Origin: Clonostachys chloroleuca
Taxonomy: Eukaryota > Ascomycota > Sordariomycetes > Hypocreales > Bionectriaceae
NCBI GenBank assembly: GCA_037952775.1
Contig: JBANAY010000003.1
Span: 6,634,001-6,698,000 of the forward strand
DNA: 64,000 nucleotides
Reading direction: 5' to 3'
Each line of letters opens with the position of its first letter. Position 1 is the first letter of the stretch. Made by a program: the position numbers and the translations under genes. This document shows, one piece after another, positions 45,870-55,739 of the stretch. The notes beneath the pieces were generated by a model that was not told the origin of the DNA, ran no database searches, and was given only the letters and a program-made list of their open reading frames with translations.

Positions 45870-46682
45870 TTATGCGTTGACCTCAACCTCCTCGCTGCGG
45901 CCGGGATACTTTCCGGGATACCACTTGCCGTCGTCGAAGCCAGTCTTGCCGCCCTCGTACTTTCCAGGGTACCATTTGCCATCATCGGCACGCTTGACCT
46001 CTTCCTCGTTCTCACTGCGGCCAGGGTACTTTCCGGGATACCACTTGCCATCATCATAACCAGTCTTGCCACCCTCGTACTTTCCAGGATACCACTTGCC
46101 ATCATCGGCACGCTTGATCTCCTCTGACTCTTCTTCACTTCGGCCAGGGTATTTTCCGGGATACCACTTGCCATCATCGTAGCCAGTCTTTCCACCCTCG
46201 TACTTTCCAGGGTACCACTTGCCGTCGTCGGCACGCTTGACCTCCTCGGTCTCATCAACGCTGCCAGCCTCGTCTCGGCCTGGGTACTTTCCGGGGTACC
46301 ACTTGCCATCATCATAGCCAGTCTTGCCGCCCTCATACTTTCCGGGGTACCATTTGCCGTCATCGGCGCGCTTGACTTCATCGGCATCTTCCTCACGCTT
46401 GCCGGGATACTTGCCGGGGTACCACTTGCCATCGTCGTAGCCAGTCTTGCCGCCCTCGTACTTTCCGGGGGCCCATTTGCCGTCATCGGCTCTTGTGGCT
46501 TCCTCGACGGTGTCGTCTTCACTTCGGCCTGGGTACTTGCCGGGATACCACTTTCCGTCGTCAAAGCCAGTCTTGCCGCCCTCGTACTTTCCGGGAGCCC
46601 ACTTGCCATCGTCGGCAGGTTGCGGGGTGGGAAGTGCCAGAGCCGTGGCGGCAAAGGCAAGAAGAGTGAGGGAGTAGCGCAT
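45870..46682 (-). CDS. Kex2-processed repeat precursor (KEP), six peptide units
   Basis: One exon, 270 residues. A signal peptide (YSLTLLAFAATALALP) covers about residues 1-18. The remainder is six units of about 38-45 residues. Each begins ADDGKWYPGKYEGGKTG (WAP in units 1 and 2), continues with a second copy of the core, Y/F-DDGKWYPGKYPG, and then an acidic spacer of 6-15 residues rich in Glu, Asp and Ser. Four of the five spacers between units end in Lys-Arg directly before ADDG; the first ends in Thr-Arg. Lys-Arg is the cleavage site of the Golgi protease Kex2, so release of near-identical peptides is predicted. There are no cysteines. Known fungal precursors of this design give mating pheromones, repellents or ribosomally made cyclic peptides; I see no tailoring enzyme (UstY/DUF3328) nearby. 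The C-terminal unit ends EVEVNA without a basic site. Confidence 0.9.
   Translation of the reverse strand: MRYSLTLLAFAATALALPTPQPADDGKWAPGKYEGGKTGFDDGKWYPGKYPGRSEDDTVEEATRADDGKWAPGKYEGGKTGYDDGKWYPGKYPGKREEDADEVKRADDGKWYPGKYEGGKTGYDDGKWYPGKYPGRDEAGSVDETEEVKRADDGKWYPGKYEGGKTGYDDGKWYPGKYPGRSEEESEEIKRADDGKWYPGKYEGGKTGYDDGKWYPGKYPGRSENEEEVKRADDGKWYPGKYEGGKTGFDDGKWYPGKYPGRSEEVEVNA
45890..46630 (-). repeat. Six tandem repeats inside the KEP gene
   Basis: Units of about 115-135 bases, each with an internal duplication of the DDGKWxPGKY-coding segment, so twelve copies of the core in all. Units differ at wobble positions and in spacer length but the core peptide hardly changes. Confidence 0.85.
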
Positions 46683-46892
46683 GGTTGGAGTGGCTGTTGG
46701 TTGAGTGTGTAGGGCTGGGGGACTGGGAGGTTGTTTGGTGTTTCTGAGGAGGATGGGAGACGCTATTGCAAAGTAGCGGCTGAAAAGGAGTTGCTTTCTT
46801 CAAGGAAGAGGGGGTATTAGAAAACTGAGAAGATGTGATTGTGATTGTGATGAGGATGATGGATTCGACAACAACGAGGACGTCTGATGCAT

Positions 46893-46902
46893 CTTATATA
46901 CA
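46893..46902 (-). promoter_or_regulatory. TATA-like element of the KEP gene
   Basis: The minus strand reads tatataag about 210 bases before the ATG at 46682. A 180-base 5' UTR would follow. Position-based inference. Confidence 0.4.
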
Positions 46903-49118
46903 CAGCCGTGGCTGTCCAGATGCCAGAGTTCATTCCATTGTGCCAAGTTTGGCATCAGCGATGGCATCAATCACCACGCCAGTGACATCACGACACCGCC
47001 AGCATAGCCTCCTGTGTGTTTACAGCTCTGTCTCACAATGGCCTCGCAGCAGAATCAATGAGAACATCGATCAGCAGACGACGAAGTGCTATGAATGATG
47101 GCGTTTTCTCGTATTGTGTCTAGAATCAACCCCGCGCCAACTCACTCCCAAGCATCTTGGTCGGTCCGAGCCCGCGCGCTTGCTCGTATACAGCAATAGG
47201 CGCAGTCGAGCTGAACAGCCACCAATGCAGTGTGAGCATCGCGCGGAGCTCAATAGACGGTAAAAGGAGCGACCGACGGGCAAGTAAGCAGGTGGAATTA
47301 CCAAGACTAGTAGACGCCACCGGCTACAGCGAAACGACAGCTCAGAAACCAGTAAGCGTTATGTCTAAATTTAACTTTCCCGCCTCGATTCTTCTTTTCC
47401 GCCTTGATTTTGGGTTCCTCGGCGAAAAGCGTCGAGCTCAGTGGCTCAAGAACCTCTCGCAATCGGCTCATCATGTGGTTGTTCAAAAGTCCACGACGTA
47501 AGCAATGTCGGTCATGCCATCAGCCTCGTATCAATGCCGTGCCAGTCTGAAAGCAACACGAGGAAGGTAACCGCATGGCGCCATGCAGATCACCTAATGG
47601 AGAATATACTCGAGCTTGGAATTATGATGGCATTGATCTGCAGCTGTTGAAGCCTAATCCAAGTGGTTCTTTTTGTCCAAGAGCCAGACATTTTCACCCG
47701 AAATGAGGAGAACATGCGGCTTACCTGTCTCGGTTTCCTTTTTTCTGGGTCTCGCAACTATTCAGACTATTGAGATGATGCATATGCACAAGCTGGCGGT
47801 GTCATCTAAACGAGGGGACAGCATGGACAGATTGTCAGACATGATCCAGTACTTACGTCGAAGCTGGCGGTTCACTCCGACATTTTGACCGAGCGGAAGG
47901 CGGCTTGACGGCTGTCTTGCACTTTGCATTGTTTCTGCATCAGATTCCGTCATATCACCATAACCACAGCGCCTTCACCGCCACACCCACCACTTGCATT
48001 GTCAAGAACACTGTAGAACAGTGTGAGACCAAACAATGGATGAGCAGGCCGGGGGAGGCCGACCACCGCTCTGCCCCAGGTTTGCCTAGTGGACACCATT
48101 CCTAATAGCGTCACCAATTTGGAAGCTTTTGGACCCGATGGCTTGGGGCTGAAAGCGGGGTTTTCCCATTACTCGCAGAAATGCCCGAGGCAGCTGACCT
48201 TGCGCCTTGCTTGGCAGAGACGGTCGAGTTTTCGTCGACGACTCGGACGGGATTCCAGCCGGGTCTAGTTCGAGAAGCTGGAGGGGTGGAGAACCCGAGT
48301 CCTCGAGACGTGGTTGTCTGCTGATTCACCATAGACCTTTTTCATGTGAGACGCGGGACAGCCGATCAGCAACTCGCATCTCCAGCATGCCGTCACAGCG
48401 ATTAGTTGCTTGAGAAAGAGGTAGAACGATTTGGTTCTGTTTGCTGATGCTCTTGTCCATGCGTTTGTCGCCAGTACCGAAATCTTGTCGCCATTTTGCC
48501 GAATACTTTGATCTCTAATTAAGATACCTAGAGTGCCAGATGTCGATCGCCTCACCCGGGCCATCAATTCAAGTGCGACAATCTTGGTCGTATGCAAAAT
48601 AGAGATATCGGAAAGACCTCGTGATACACGCCCAGCAATTAGAAGCCTAGAGCTCGGAATTTTGTCTTGCTGTTATAATAAGCTGTGACGTTGATAGCAT
48701 TGTGTCTAATTTGGAAGAAGCTTCAGGGGCAGAAGAGACGGCCTGAGCCTGAATTACGGATGCCGAAGGAAAAGAGGATATATTTTGTTTTATTAGCTTG
48801 CTTATGGCTTCAAAGAAGACTAGCTGGAGAAGGCAGTCCGCAGCCGGTCAGTAGCATACGTAAAACAATTAAAAGTATAAGTTAAACAGCAATGGAAGAT
48901 GCCACAGCCCGACATTACCGGTCAATAGCATGATTGATGACTTATGCTCAAACAAAACTTTACGAGGTTTATGGCCCGGAAGAAGTTGAAATATCTTTCC
49001 GGGGCTTTACATCACCGCGAGAGACGTTTCAAGATGGAACGTACAACAATAAGAGAGGACACTGAATTCGAGACACACAAGCATAAAAGCGCTTACGTAT
49101 TATCGAATCTATGATTAG

Positions 49119-49240
49119 TATTGTCAAATTATTGAGTGTCAAAGTAACAAACATATGAGAGACAATACGGAAATATTGTCGATTTATTGAGTGCTAATAA
49201 CAAACACATAAGAGACCATACACGGAAGATTGTCGAATTT
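49119..49240 (+). repeat. About 55-bp imperfect tandem repeat
   Basis: The word attgtc(g/a)a(a)ttt recurs at about 49119, 49174 and 49229. The first two are followed by attgagtg, then taacaaaca-cat-agagac and an acacgga-like end. The third copy is partial and lies just beyond the end of the HNH reading frame. Confidence 0.7.
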
Positions 49241-49250
49241 CTGCAGTTTC

Positions 49251-49463
49251 TTAAGCCTCTTCCTGCTGAGGCTCCTCCTTTCCAAGGAACAAGCGTGAGG
49301 CGCTTTTCTTGAGCTTCTGCCTGACCAGTTTCAGAGTGTTGAACCTTTCCTTTGCAGTGGTACGTGCAACGGGTGCTTCCATCTTTGGTTCAATTGTGCC
49401 TTTCCCCTTATCCTCTGCATCATCAATGCGCAACTGTGTCGAGAGAGATCCTCCAAGGCCGCC
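49251..49463 (-). pseudogene. In-frame C-terminal extension of the HNH gene beyond a TAG
   Basis: Directly after the TAG at 49464-49466 the same frame stays open for 70 codons to a stop at 49251. It encodes AKERFNTLKLVRQKLKKSAS near the end, a segment I associate with the C-terminus of fungal HNH proteins of this type. It is probably the lost natural C-terminus. Confidence 0.5.
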
Positions 49464-51029
49464 CTACGGATCCTTTGGCACCTCGGCGTCATCTGTCGGG
49501 GGATCACCACGTAACGTAGGGCTCCTGGCAGCCATCACCTCAGCCTCAGTATCAGCCTCAGCCTCAGCCTCGGCCTTAGGAGCTGGGCCGGCCTCTTCGG
49601 TATCGGGCGACTCCGGGGCGCGTTGTGCGGCGAACATCTGTCTGCGCGCCGGCAGAAGCACGTTATAAAACTCATCAGTTTCAGCCTGCATAATTGCTCT
49701 GGTGGATGTTGGCACCTCGTCGATAGAACCTGGAGGCTCGGAATCAAGGTCGTCCACCACCTCCGCAGCCCCAGATATCGCCGCCATTCTCAGAGCAAGC
49801 CATTGGATCTGGATCAGTACCCTCGTCTTGTCCAAATCCTCCTCTCTGACCCTGATCAAGAGGATGTTCCCAGTCACTAAGGGCCTGTGGTTCTCTGTAC
49901 GGGACAGAGACACGCCATGTGAGCTGATCTTGCTCGTATAGGCAATGTGACGATAGATGGCAGTGGCCATACCATGGTCTGATCCATCACCAAACTTCAA
50001 AAGTCGCCCGGTGTCGCCTTTACGCGTAGCCCTCTCGTGAAGATGAGTTTGGCCCAGGGCGTCAGCAACACAGTTTGGCAGCCAGTGCCAGCGGAGTCGT
50101 ACGGTTTTGTAGGTCTTATCATCGAGCTTACAATCGAGCTCTCCTTTATCGCTGAGACCAACCCACTCGAAGGCAAAGTATGCCTTATCGAAAATGTTAT
50201 GTGCGAGGGGGTTCAAGCACACAATATTACAAGCTTCATCCGAGGTCCCGATTTCCCCGTTATCTGGAACCACCAGCTTTTCAACTACTTCCCAGTCAGA
50301 GATAGACATCATTGGCATAACAATATCGGTCAAAACTTTGGTTGCAGTTTCTAGTTTGGCAGATGTGTTGTTAACCGAGAACGGCATGAGATGGCAAGCT
50401 TCGAAGACAGAGCAGCCAGTCGCAATGCAATGTTGATCACGTTGTCGTGCCTCATTTGCCGCGTCCCGATTTCTATCGATTGTGTTGCCGCCCTTCCCGA
50501 ATTTGACGCGTTTGACGCTTGGCTGGTACGAGGCATCTGCTGCACCACTGGCGGGGTTTGGTATGCTGATGGGGAGGGGAAGACTGAAGGATTTCTGAAG
50601 CACTGTCGTTATATTAGTGTGAGCAAGGGTGCAGTAAGAGATAAATGACTTACTCATATACAGGAAAGGCTCGATATTTCGTAAACGCATGTCGATGAAG
50701 TATGGTGATTCCTTGGTGATCTTCTCAAGGCCCTCTTTCTCCGCGTATAGAAAGTACGCCAGATGTGCTAGATTGAGCTCTAATGGCGGGAGAGTCGCGG
50801 CAGGGTTATTCCCTTTCGCTTCGGTGACTTTTGCTTGTGCCTTCTTGGCGAGGGCGATTCGCTGTATGAGCTCGTGGATGCTGGTGTGGTCTTCTGGTCC
50901 TTGGCTCTCGCTCGAAATGTCAGCCGAAAGAAAAGCAACACACGCCTGGATTTCTACGTCGCTGGGAATTCGCGAGAAGAAATATTCCAGGGCCGCCTTG
51001 GCCGTCTCTTCTCCGGGTGGATTAGACAT
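49464..51029 (-). CDS. HNH-endonuclease-domain protein
   Basis: Exons 51029-50654 and 50602-49464 give 504 residues; the 51-nt intron (GTAAGT...CTAATATAACGACAG) is in frame and stop-free. The N-terminal third is helical and unassigned. The central region has the HNH_2-type core: AANEARQRDQHCIATGCSVFEACHLMPFSV at about residues 190-220, with the CX4-5C pair and the catalytic-type His in EACHLMPF, then CNIVCLNPLAHNIFDKAYFAFEWVG, the usual second half with the His of the pocket. The family is widespread in filamentous fungi, often near HET-like genes; activity is undemonstrated. The start 51029 (MSNPPGEE) is preferred over an upstream in-frame ATG at 51155, whose extension looks like 5' UTR. It ends at a TAG beyond which the frame continues. 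Confidence 0.85.
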   Translation of the reverse strand: MSNPPGEETAKAALEYFFSRIPSDVEIQACVAFLSADISSESQGPEDHTSIHELIQRIALAKKAQAKVTEAKGNNPAATLPPLELNLAHLAYFLYAEKEGLEKITKESPYFIDMRLRNIEPFLYMSKSFISYCTLAHTNITTVLQKSFSLPLPISIPNPASGAADASYQPSVKRVKFGKGGNTIDRNRDAANEARQRDQHCIATGCSVFEACHLMPFSVNNTSAKLETATKVLTDIVMPMMSISDWEVVEKLVVPDNGEIGTSDEACNIVCLNPLAHNIFDKAYFAFEWVGLSDKGELDCKLDDKTYKTVRLRWHWLPNCVADALGQTHLHERATRKGDTGRLLKFGDGSDHGMATAIYRHIAYTSKISSHGVSLSRTENHRPLVTGNILLIRVREEDLDKTRVLIQIQWLALRMAAISGAAEVVDDLDSEPPGSIDEVPTSTRAIMQAETDEFYNVLLPARRQMFAAQRAPESPDTEEAGPAPKAEAEAEADTEAEVMAARSPTLRGDPPTDDAEVPKDP

Positions 51030-53607
51030 GATCGATGGCAGATATTGGGAATCTGGGATGGAACTACAACACGATGGGCACGGAATGGAAGGAAGAGTTG
51101 AATGTGAAGGAAACGTGGCAGAGTTTTGCAACGGATACGTGACACAGGCAAACAACGCGTCGCGTCACCTGAAGGGAAGTATCAAGAGCGCGTCTGCTGC
51201 CAATCTCACCTCTCGTTCAGTTCCATCACACCTTCTATTAAACTTAACAGCGCGCCTGATCATGAGCTATAATCCAGTAGTACGGCAAGTAGAGTTCGAG
51301 GATGCCGTAAAGCCAACCTTAATCGGTTAATATAAACTTTCATAAGGATTTTCTTATGTGCGTTAATGATGGCCCTTCGATGAAAATAGTAGCACAGGCA
51401 ATCGACTGACATAAAACATTGTACATCCAGACACTTCAGCGTTTAATTTCAATACAATAAAAAAATAATTAATGTAGAAATAAACATAATATGGAGCTAA
51501 ATATCATATACGAATTTATTATTCTCTGATTGTTGTCTTTAGTAAAGAACGAGGTCCCTGCCTTGCGCGAAAACAGTTTTGGTGTGCCATATTTGATTTC
51601 ACCCAGATAACAGAGTGGACGGAGTGCGACCAAGCAGCTTTTTCTGTCCACATGACGGCAAGGTGACCAACGGTTGGGCCAATCCCACAACAAAGGCTGT
51701 TAGCGAGTTGTTCAGCTCGGCCATCTTCACACCAGGCTTCATGCGCATACCTGTTGGCAAGCCGAGTCGAGTCTGGATGTCGTGGGATACTTCGGGGAAC
51801 GGGTCAAAGTCCAATTGACAATGTGCCCTTTCCCCTAGCCTCGATCTACGCACCGATTACACTTTCTAAGACAGAACAAGTGATGTTTCACTGTCTCTGG
51901 CCAACTCCAAGGGAACTATTAAAGCCATGCAAGGTGATGGCGCACGGGGTGGCCCACCGAGATTCTCCGGGTCACTCTACTCTTGGTGACCATGGCAGTT
52001 GTGCATTTGGTGTCGAGACCACAGAAGTTTCAGGAAAGATTGTCTTCGTCTTCGATGTAGGCGGGTGAGGCGTTAAAATGTTATCGACGACAGTATTCGA
52101 AAGTTCAATGGGAATGGAAAGGTTGGAGCCAGGGGAGGATAGATTGTCCAGGCAATACCAAGACAGAGGTTTTGAGGAGTCTTTCTTGACCTTGAGATGC
52201 GCTTGGTCATAGGCAACTTACTTCATAGATTTGCCTTGCATTCCGAGCATTGAAGAATTAAGGCGCAGCGCCTACATCTACCCGGGGCAGCCTTTACTTC
52301 AACTGTCAGCTTTGGTTGGGGTAATAATATCCATAACCATTTTGACAACGTTCTGTGACCAGATGTTGGCTGCAATCGTCACACGTTATACTCCCTTGGG
52401 TGTTGGTGACATTATGAAACGGGACAGCTGGCTGCTACCAACAGCTCCCAGCACGATTGAGAAGCCAAAAACCAATGTGTGACCGAGCCTGCAAGCCTAG
52501 GCTACCTATGAGAAGAATTGGCCCAACAAAGGAAGAATGCCCCCTTTTAACCCCACAGGAGACATCTAACTGCTGGCGCTCGAGCTGGTATAGAGAATCC
52601 CAACTTGAAGGGACCATACGACTAGTTACGCCCATTCAGCTGTCGACCAACATCTCAGGCTGGTATTTGTGCATCAACGCAGCATAATTTGAAAATATTT
52701 TGAATGAGTTACTACTCATTCGTTATCACGTCCTTCACACCTACACCTCCTCGCATACAACCTCACAACATTTTGCCATCCAAATTTAGCACTGGTTTTC
52801 TTCCGCTTTCATCCCTTCTCGTACTTGAAATGGGATGGGCGTGAAAGTGGATGCCGTAATTGAGCTCACCTGCATGGGGTCATTGGGTTGCTTCCAGCCG
52901 GCAACCAACCAACAGCATGAACATTTGTACCAGCCAGAGCTAGCACGCATTAATGATTGCCTAGAGGAATTGGATGGTAGGACGGAGAATGCCTCGTTAT
53001 TCTTTATTATCCCATGACAAGATGCTGATACTTTGACTGTTGGCTAGCCCATGGCTTGGCGCACCGGCTTCAGGCAACAAAGCGCTTCAGCAACAAGCGG
53101 GCTTGATGAGGCACTCGGCTGCTAGGAACGTTTATATCAGTGGTGAACCATCATATATGGCCGTTAATTTCCACTTCTCTAGGAAAGACGACCTATTTAA
53201 TCTCAATCACGGCTAATCTTATCCTTTCGCCAACAAAGCGGCTGTGATATCGTTGCTATCTCCTCTTGCATTGACCCCCGCTCCTCCCCGGCATAACCTG
53301 GGGTCCCTAGTAAGCCGGCCCCACCCAGTCAGCTGTTGTAGAGTTGCAGTCGCGGAGCGCATCCTACATCATAACTATCTAGAGGCGGTCTTGGACCAAT
53401 GAGAAGTAACTATTTGGGGGTCTTGAGCCAACAAGGACGCCAAAAAGACCAAGAAAAAGGAAACGCGCCCATTGTTGAGACATGAAACTCGATGCTTGAT
53501 CAATATCCTCCATCAATCTTCTTCCATCAAGCACTCTTTATCAATTTTCTTTCCTCAATCTTCTTCCACCCATCTTCTTCCATCGATCTGTATCTGCATT
53601 ATCCATT
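51030..53607. other. Intergenic, gene-poor
   Basis: About 2.6 kb. Several frames of 60-110 codons on both strands lack domains or good start contexts. No transposon ends or terminal repeats recognised. A pyrimidine-rich leader with repeated cttccatc/tcttcc words (about 53500-53590) immediately precedes the ATG at 53608. Confidence 0.5.
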
Positions 53608-53966
53608 ATGAGCCCACAAGATCAAAACACATTAATTAAACACTCGGTGGCGACACAAGCGAACGACGAAATGGTATTCTCAGTTTGGGGGCGGATACCG
53701 AACCATCTCTCCCGAAGACGTAAACAAGTAGTCTTTGCTGCTATCACCGCTCTCGCAATCTGTATCTTTGGAGGGCTTCACATATTGCCAATGATAATCA
53801 TCTAGCCTTGACCTGGGCCACGTTGAACTGCGTCTTATGGAACGGCATTTTCATCTCCAAAAGAATTTGGCTTTTCATGCTACCGATGCCGAGCTCCTTG
53901 GGAAAGCCAATCCAGCATGATGAAGACACTACTTCATGGCTTGAGAAAAACTCCGACTCTCAATAG
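53608..53966 (+). pseudogene. Small two-helix membrane protein, probably frameshifted
   Basis: An ATG with a pyrimidine-rich leader opens a frame with a polar N-terminus (VFSVWGRIPNHLSRRRK) and a hydrophobic helix (VVFAAITALAICIFGGLHIL) that stops soon after. One base missing at 53790-53791 would continue it into a second coding-like stretch, LALTWATLNCVLWNGIFISK, then a polar tail to a stop at 53964-53966, about 119 residues in total. Helix-loop-helix proteins of this outline occur in fungi without known function. The short version of 65 residues may also be real. Confidence 0.45.
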
Positions 53967-54011
53967 TAGGAATCCATTTTCTTGGCCTAAGTAGTTTCGT
54001 GACCAGGGACA

Positions 54012-54554
54012 TTATTGACTGACCATCTTGCGTGCCGCAGCGTCTTGGTAGGCGAGAAGGGAGCGAATAGATTCCTGCAACGACATTACCACATACAACT
54101 CGGCATTGCCGATGCTTATAATAACATTGAGATAAGATCCGATCTCCCAAGATACCTTGCCCTCAGCGTTGAGGGTGGGGAGCATACAGATACGGACACA
54201 TTCGTTATCAAAGCCATCGATGATCGGGTACCTCTCGAACATCGGGACTAAGTGTGACTGATTTTCGGTATCGACAGTGGTCAAGGGGACGGCAAACCTG
54301 GGCCTGGAATCCCTCATTCTGTCAAATTTCGCCAACGGACAATTGCAGCAGCTCCAGCCCACACTGTGTTCCCCAAGATCATCAGCCAGATTACTTGACT
54401 CGCTTTTGAAGCTAGTGGAAAGGCACCACTGGGTTTCATTGATTGATGTTCTCCTAAGCGACAGGGACGTTCTGAATTCTAACTGCCAAACCGCTTGGAC
54501 TGATGTTGTGTTTGAACTATTACAGACCCTTGACTGAAGGTTAGAAACCATCAA
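54012..54554 (-). CDS. Hypothetical protein, weakly supported
   Basis: A 180-codon uninterrupted frame with no recognisable domain, signal or helix pattern. The segment MFERYPIIDGFDNECVRICM is moderately protein-like, but the plus strand is also open in two pieces here, so coding strand is unclear. Listed because of its length in an otherwise frame-poor region. Confidence 0.2.
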   Translation of the reverse strand: MMVSNLQSRVCNSSNTTSVQAVWQLEFRTSLSLRRTSINETQWCLSTSFKSESSNLADDLGEHSVGWSCCNCPLAKFDRMRDSRPRFAVPLTTVDTENQSHLVPMFERYPIIDGFDNECVRICMLPTLNAEGKVSWEIGSYLNVIISIGNAELYVVMSLQESIRSLLAYQDAAARKMVSQ

Positions 54555-55739
54555 GGAGTTGCCAAATATCCAAGGGCTTCCTTTGACGGTGATATTTTAG
54601 TATGTCGGTTAAGAGTTTTGAGATGGGCCAAACTGATCCTAGCAGTATTCGTGATGGGAGCCCCACCAGATACGTTACGGGAGGCAGGTGGTGCAATTGA
54701 TATGCGTCTCACGAAGGACATTTCGTGAAAGTTGTAGCCGCTATTGTTCATTTGTTATTCATGGTCCATCTGATAAATCGTGTCTCCAACCTCATTCTCA
54801 GATACCACCAATTGAAGTAAAAAAGTGTCTGCTGGGGGAAAAGAGAAGAAAAACAAGAAAGAAAGCGAGAGAGAAAAAAAAACAGGCTATAGGCTGCGGT
54901 TTAAAATCTTGGGGCGTTAGTACTTCATTTAACAACGTATGATAATGCCATGTATTTCTGTCTGTATCGAAATGATACTGTGAGGCGAGACGAAAAGATG
55001 ATGGTGGTGGTGCGGCTGCTCTGAGCTGGAGTTAGTACCTACCGAAGGCAAAACCATACAGAGTCATGAAACAGACAATCACCAACAATGGCACCGTCAT
55101 TCAGCTGAAGTCCCGCTTTGAGGCAACCGTGCAGGGCGGACGGCGCTTAGCTATTGACGCCCAGGGCGGCAGGGAATACCCCGGTGCTCTCTCTCACATC
55201 AAATAGCCAATAAGATACAGGGGTAGGCTTTGCAAGCCTTTGCCTTTGCCGCAGTAGAGACATCCCTGACTTGGCATCTCTTCCTTTCCAGAGGCTCTTC
55301 CACCCCTGGAGTCCAAACTGGGCATACTTGTAACCAACAGCAGGGGAAAAATTATGCCCGGTTTTCAGTGAGGGCTGGACTCGTCTACAACACGCTCGGC
55401 AAGGATAGTACGTGATGCCAAGATGTTTAAACATCGGTCTTGGCCGTCCCTCTTTCAGCATGGCCCCCGCGCTTATTAGCACCGCACTTCCTGCAGGTCA
55501 AGATTAGAAATGTCCAGCACGTTCAACCGACGATGACCAACAGGGCGTTACAGCGCAGGAATATCATTTAACCTGCGGTGTGCCACATGCATGGATTCTC
55601 CAAAAGACGCTGCTTACTTTCCACTGGATCTCGTGAATGAAAGTTTACTTTGTTTTCCCGCTCTCTCCTTTGTTGCTCCTGGCATGTCTCTTAGCCACCT
55701 ACCTAATCTTACCTTTCTTTCGTTAATTCAGACTACACT
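54555..55739. other. Intergenic
   Basis: About 1.2 kb. A purine-rich run of gaaa/agaa units at 54835-54885 is the only simple structure. The right end should be the promoter of the pepsin-like gene. Confidence 0.5.

Larger units (their letters stand above)
46683..49250. other. Long intergenic region upstream of the KEP gene
   Basis: About 2.6 kb. It should hold the KEP promoter on its left and the 3' flank of the HNH gene on its right. Apart from the tandem repeat at 49119-49240 I see no structure; frames up to 110 codons have no recognisable content. Confidence 0.5.

Noticed and set aside
45812..46660. 282-codon minus frame overlapping the KEP gene in another frame
   Set aside because: Shadow of the repeat; it lacks a signal peptide and the KEP frame has selection-like wobble variation.
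54015..54537. Two plus-strand frames opposite the 54 kb hypothetical protein
   Set aside because: Neither has a domain or a joining intron with good splice sites.
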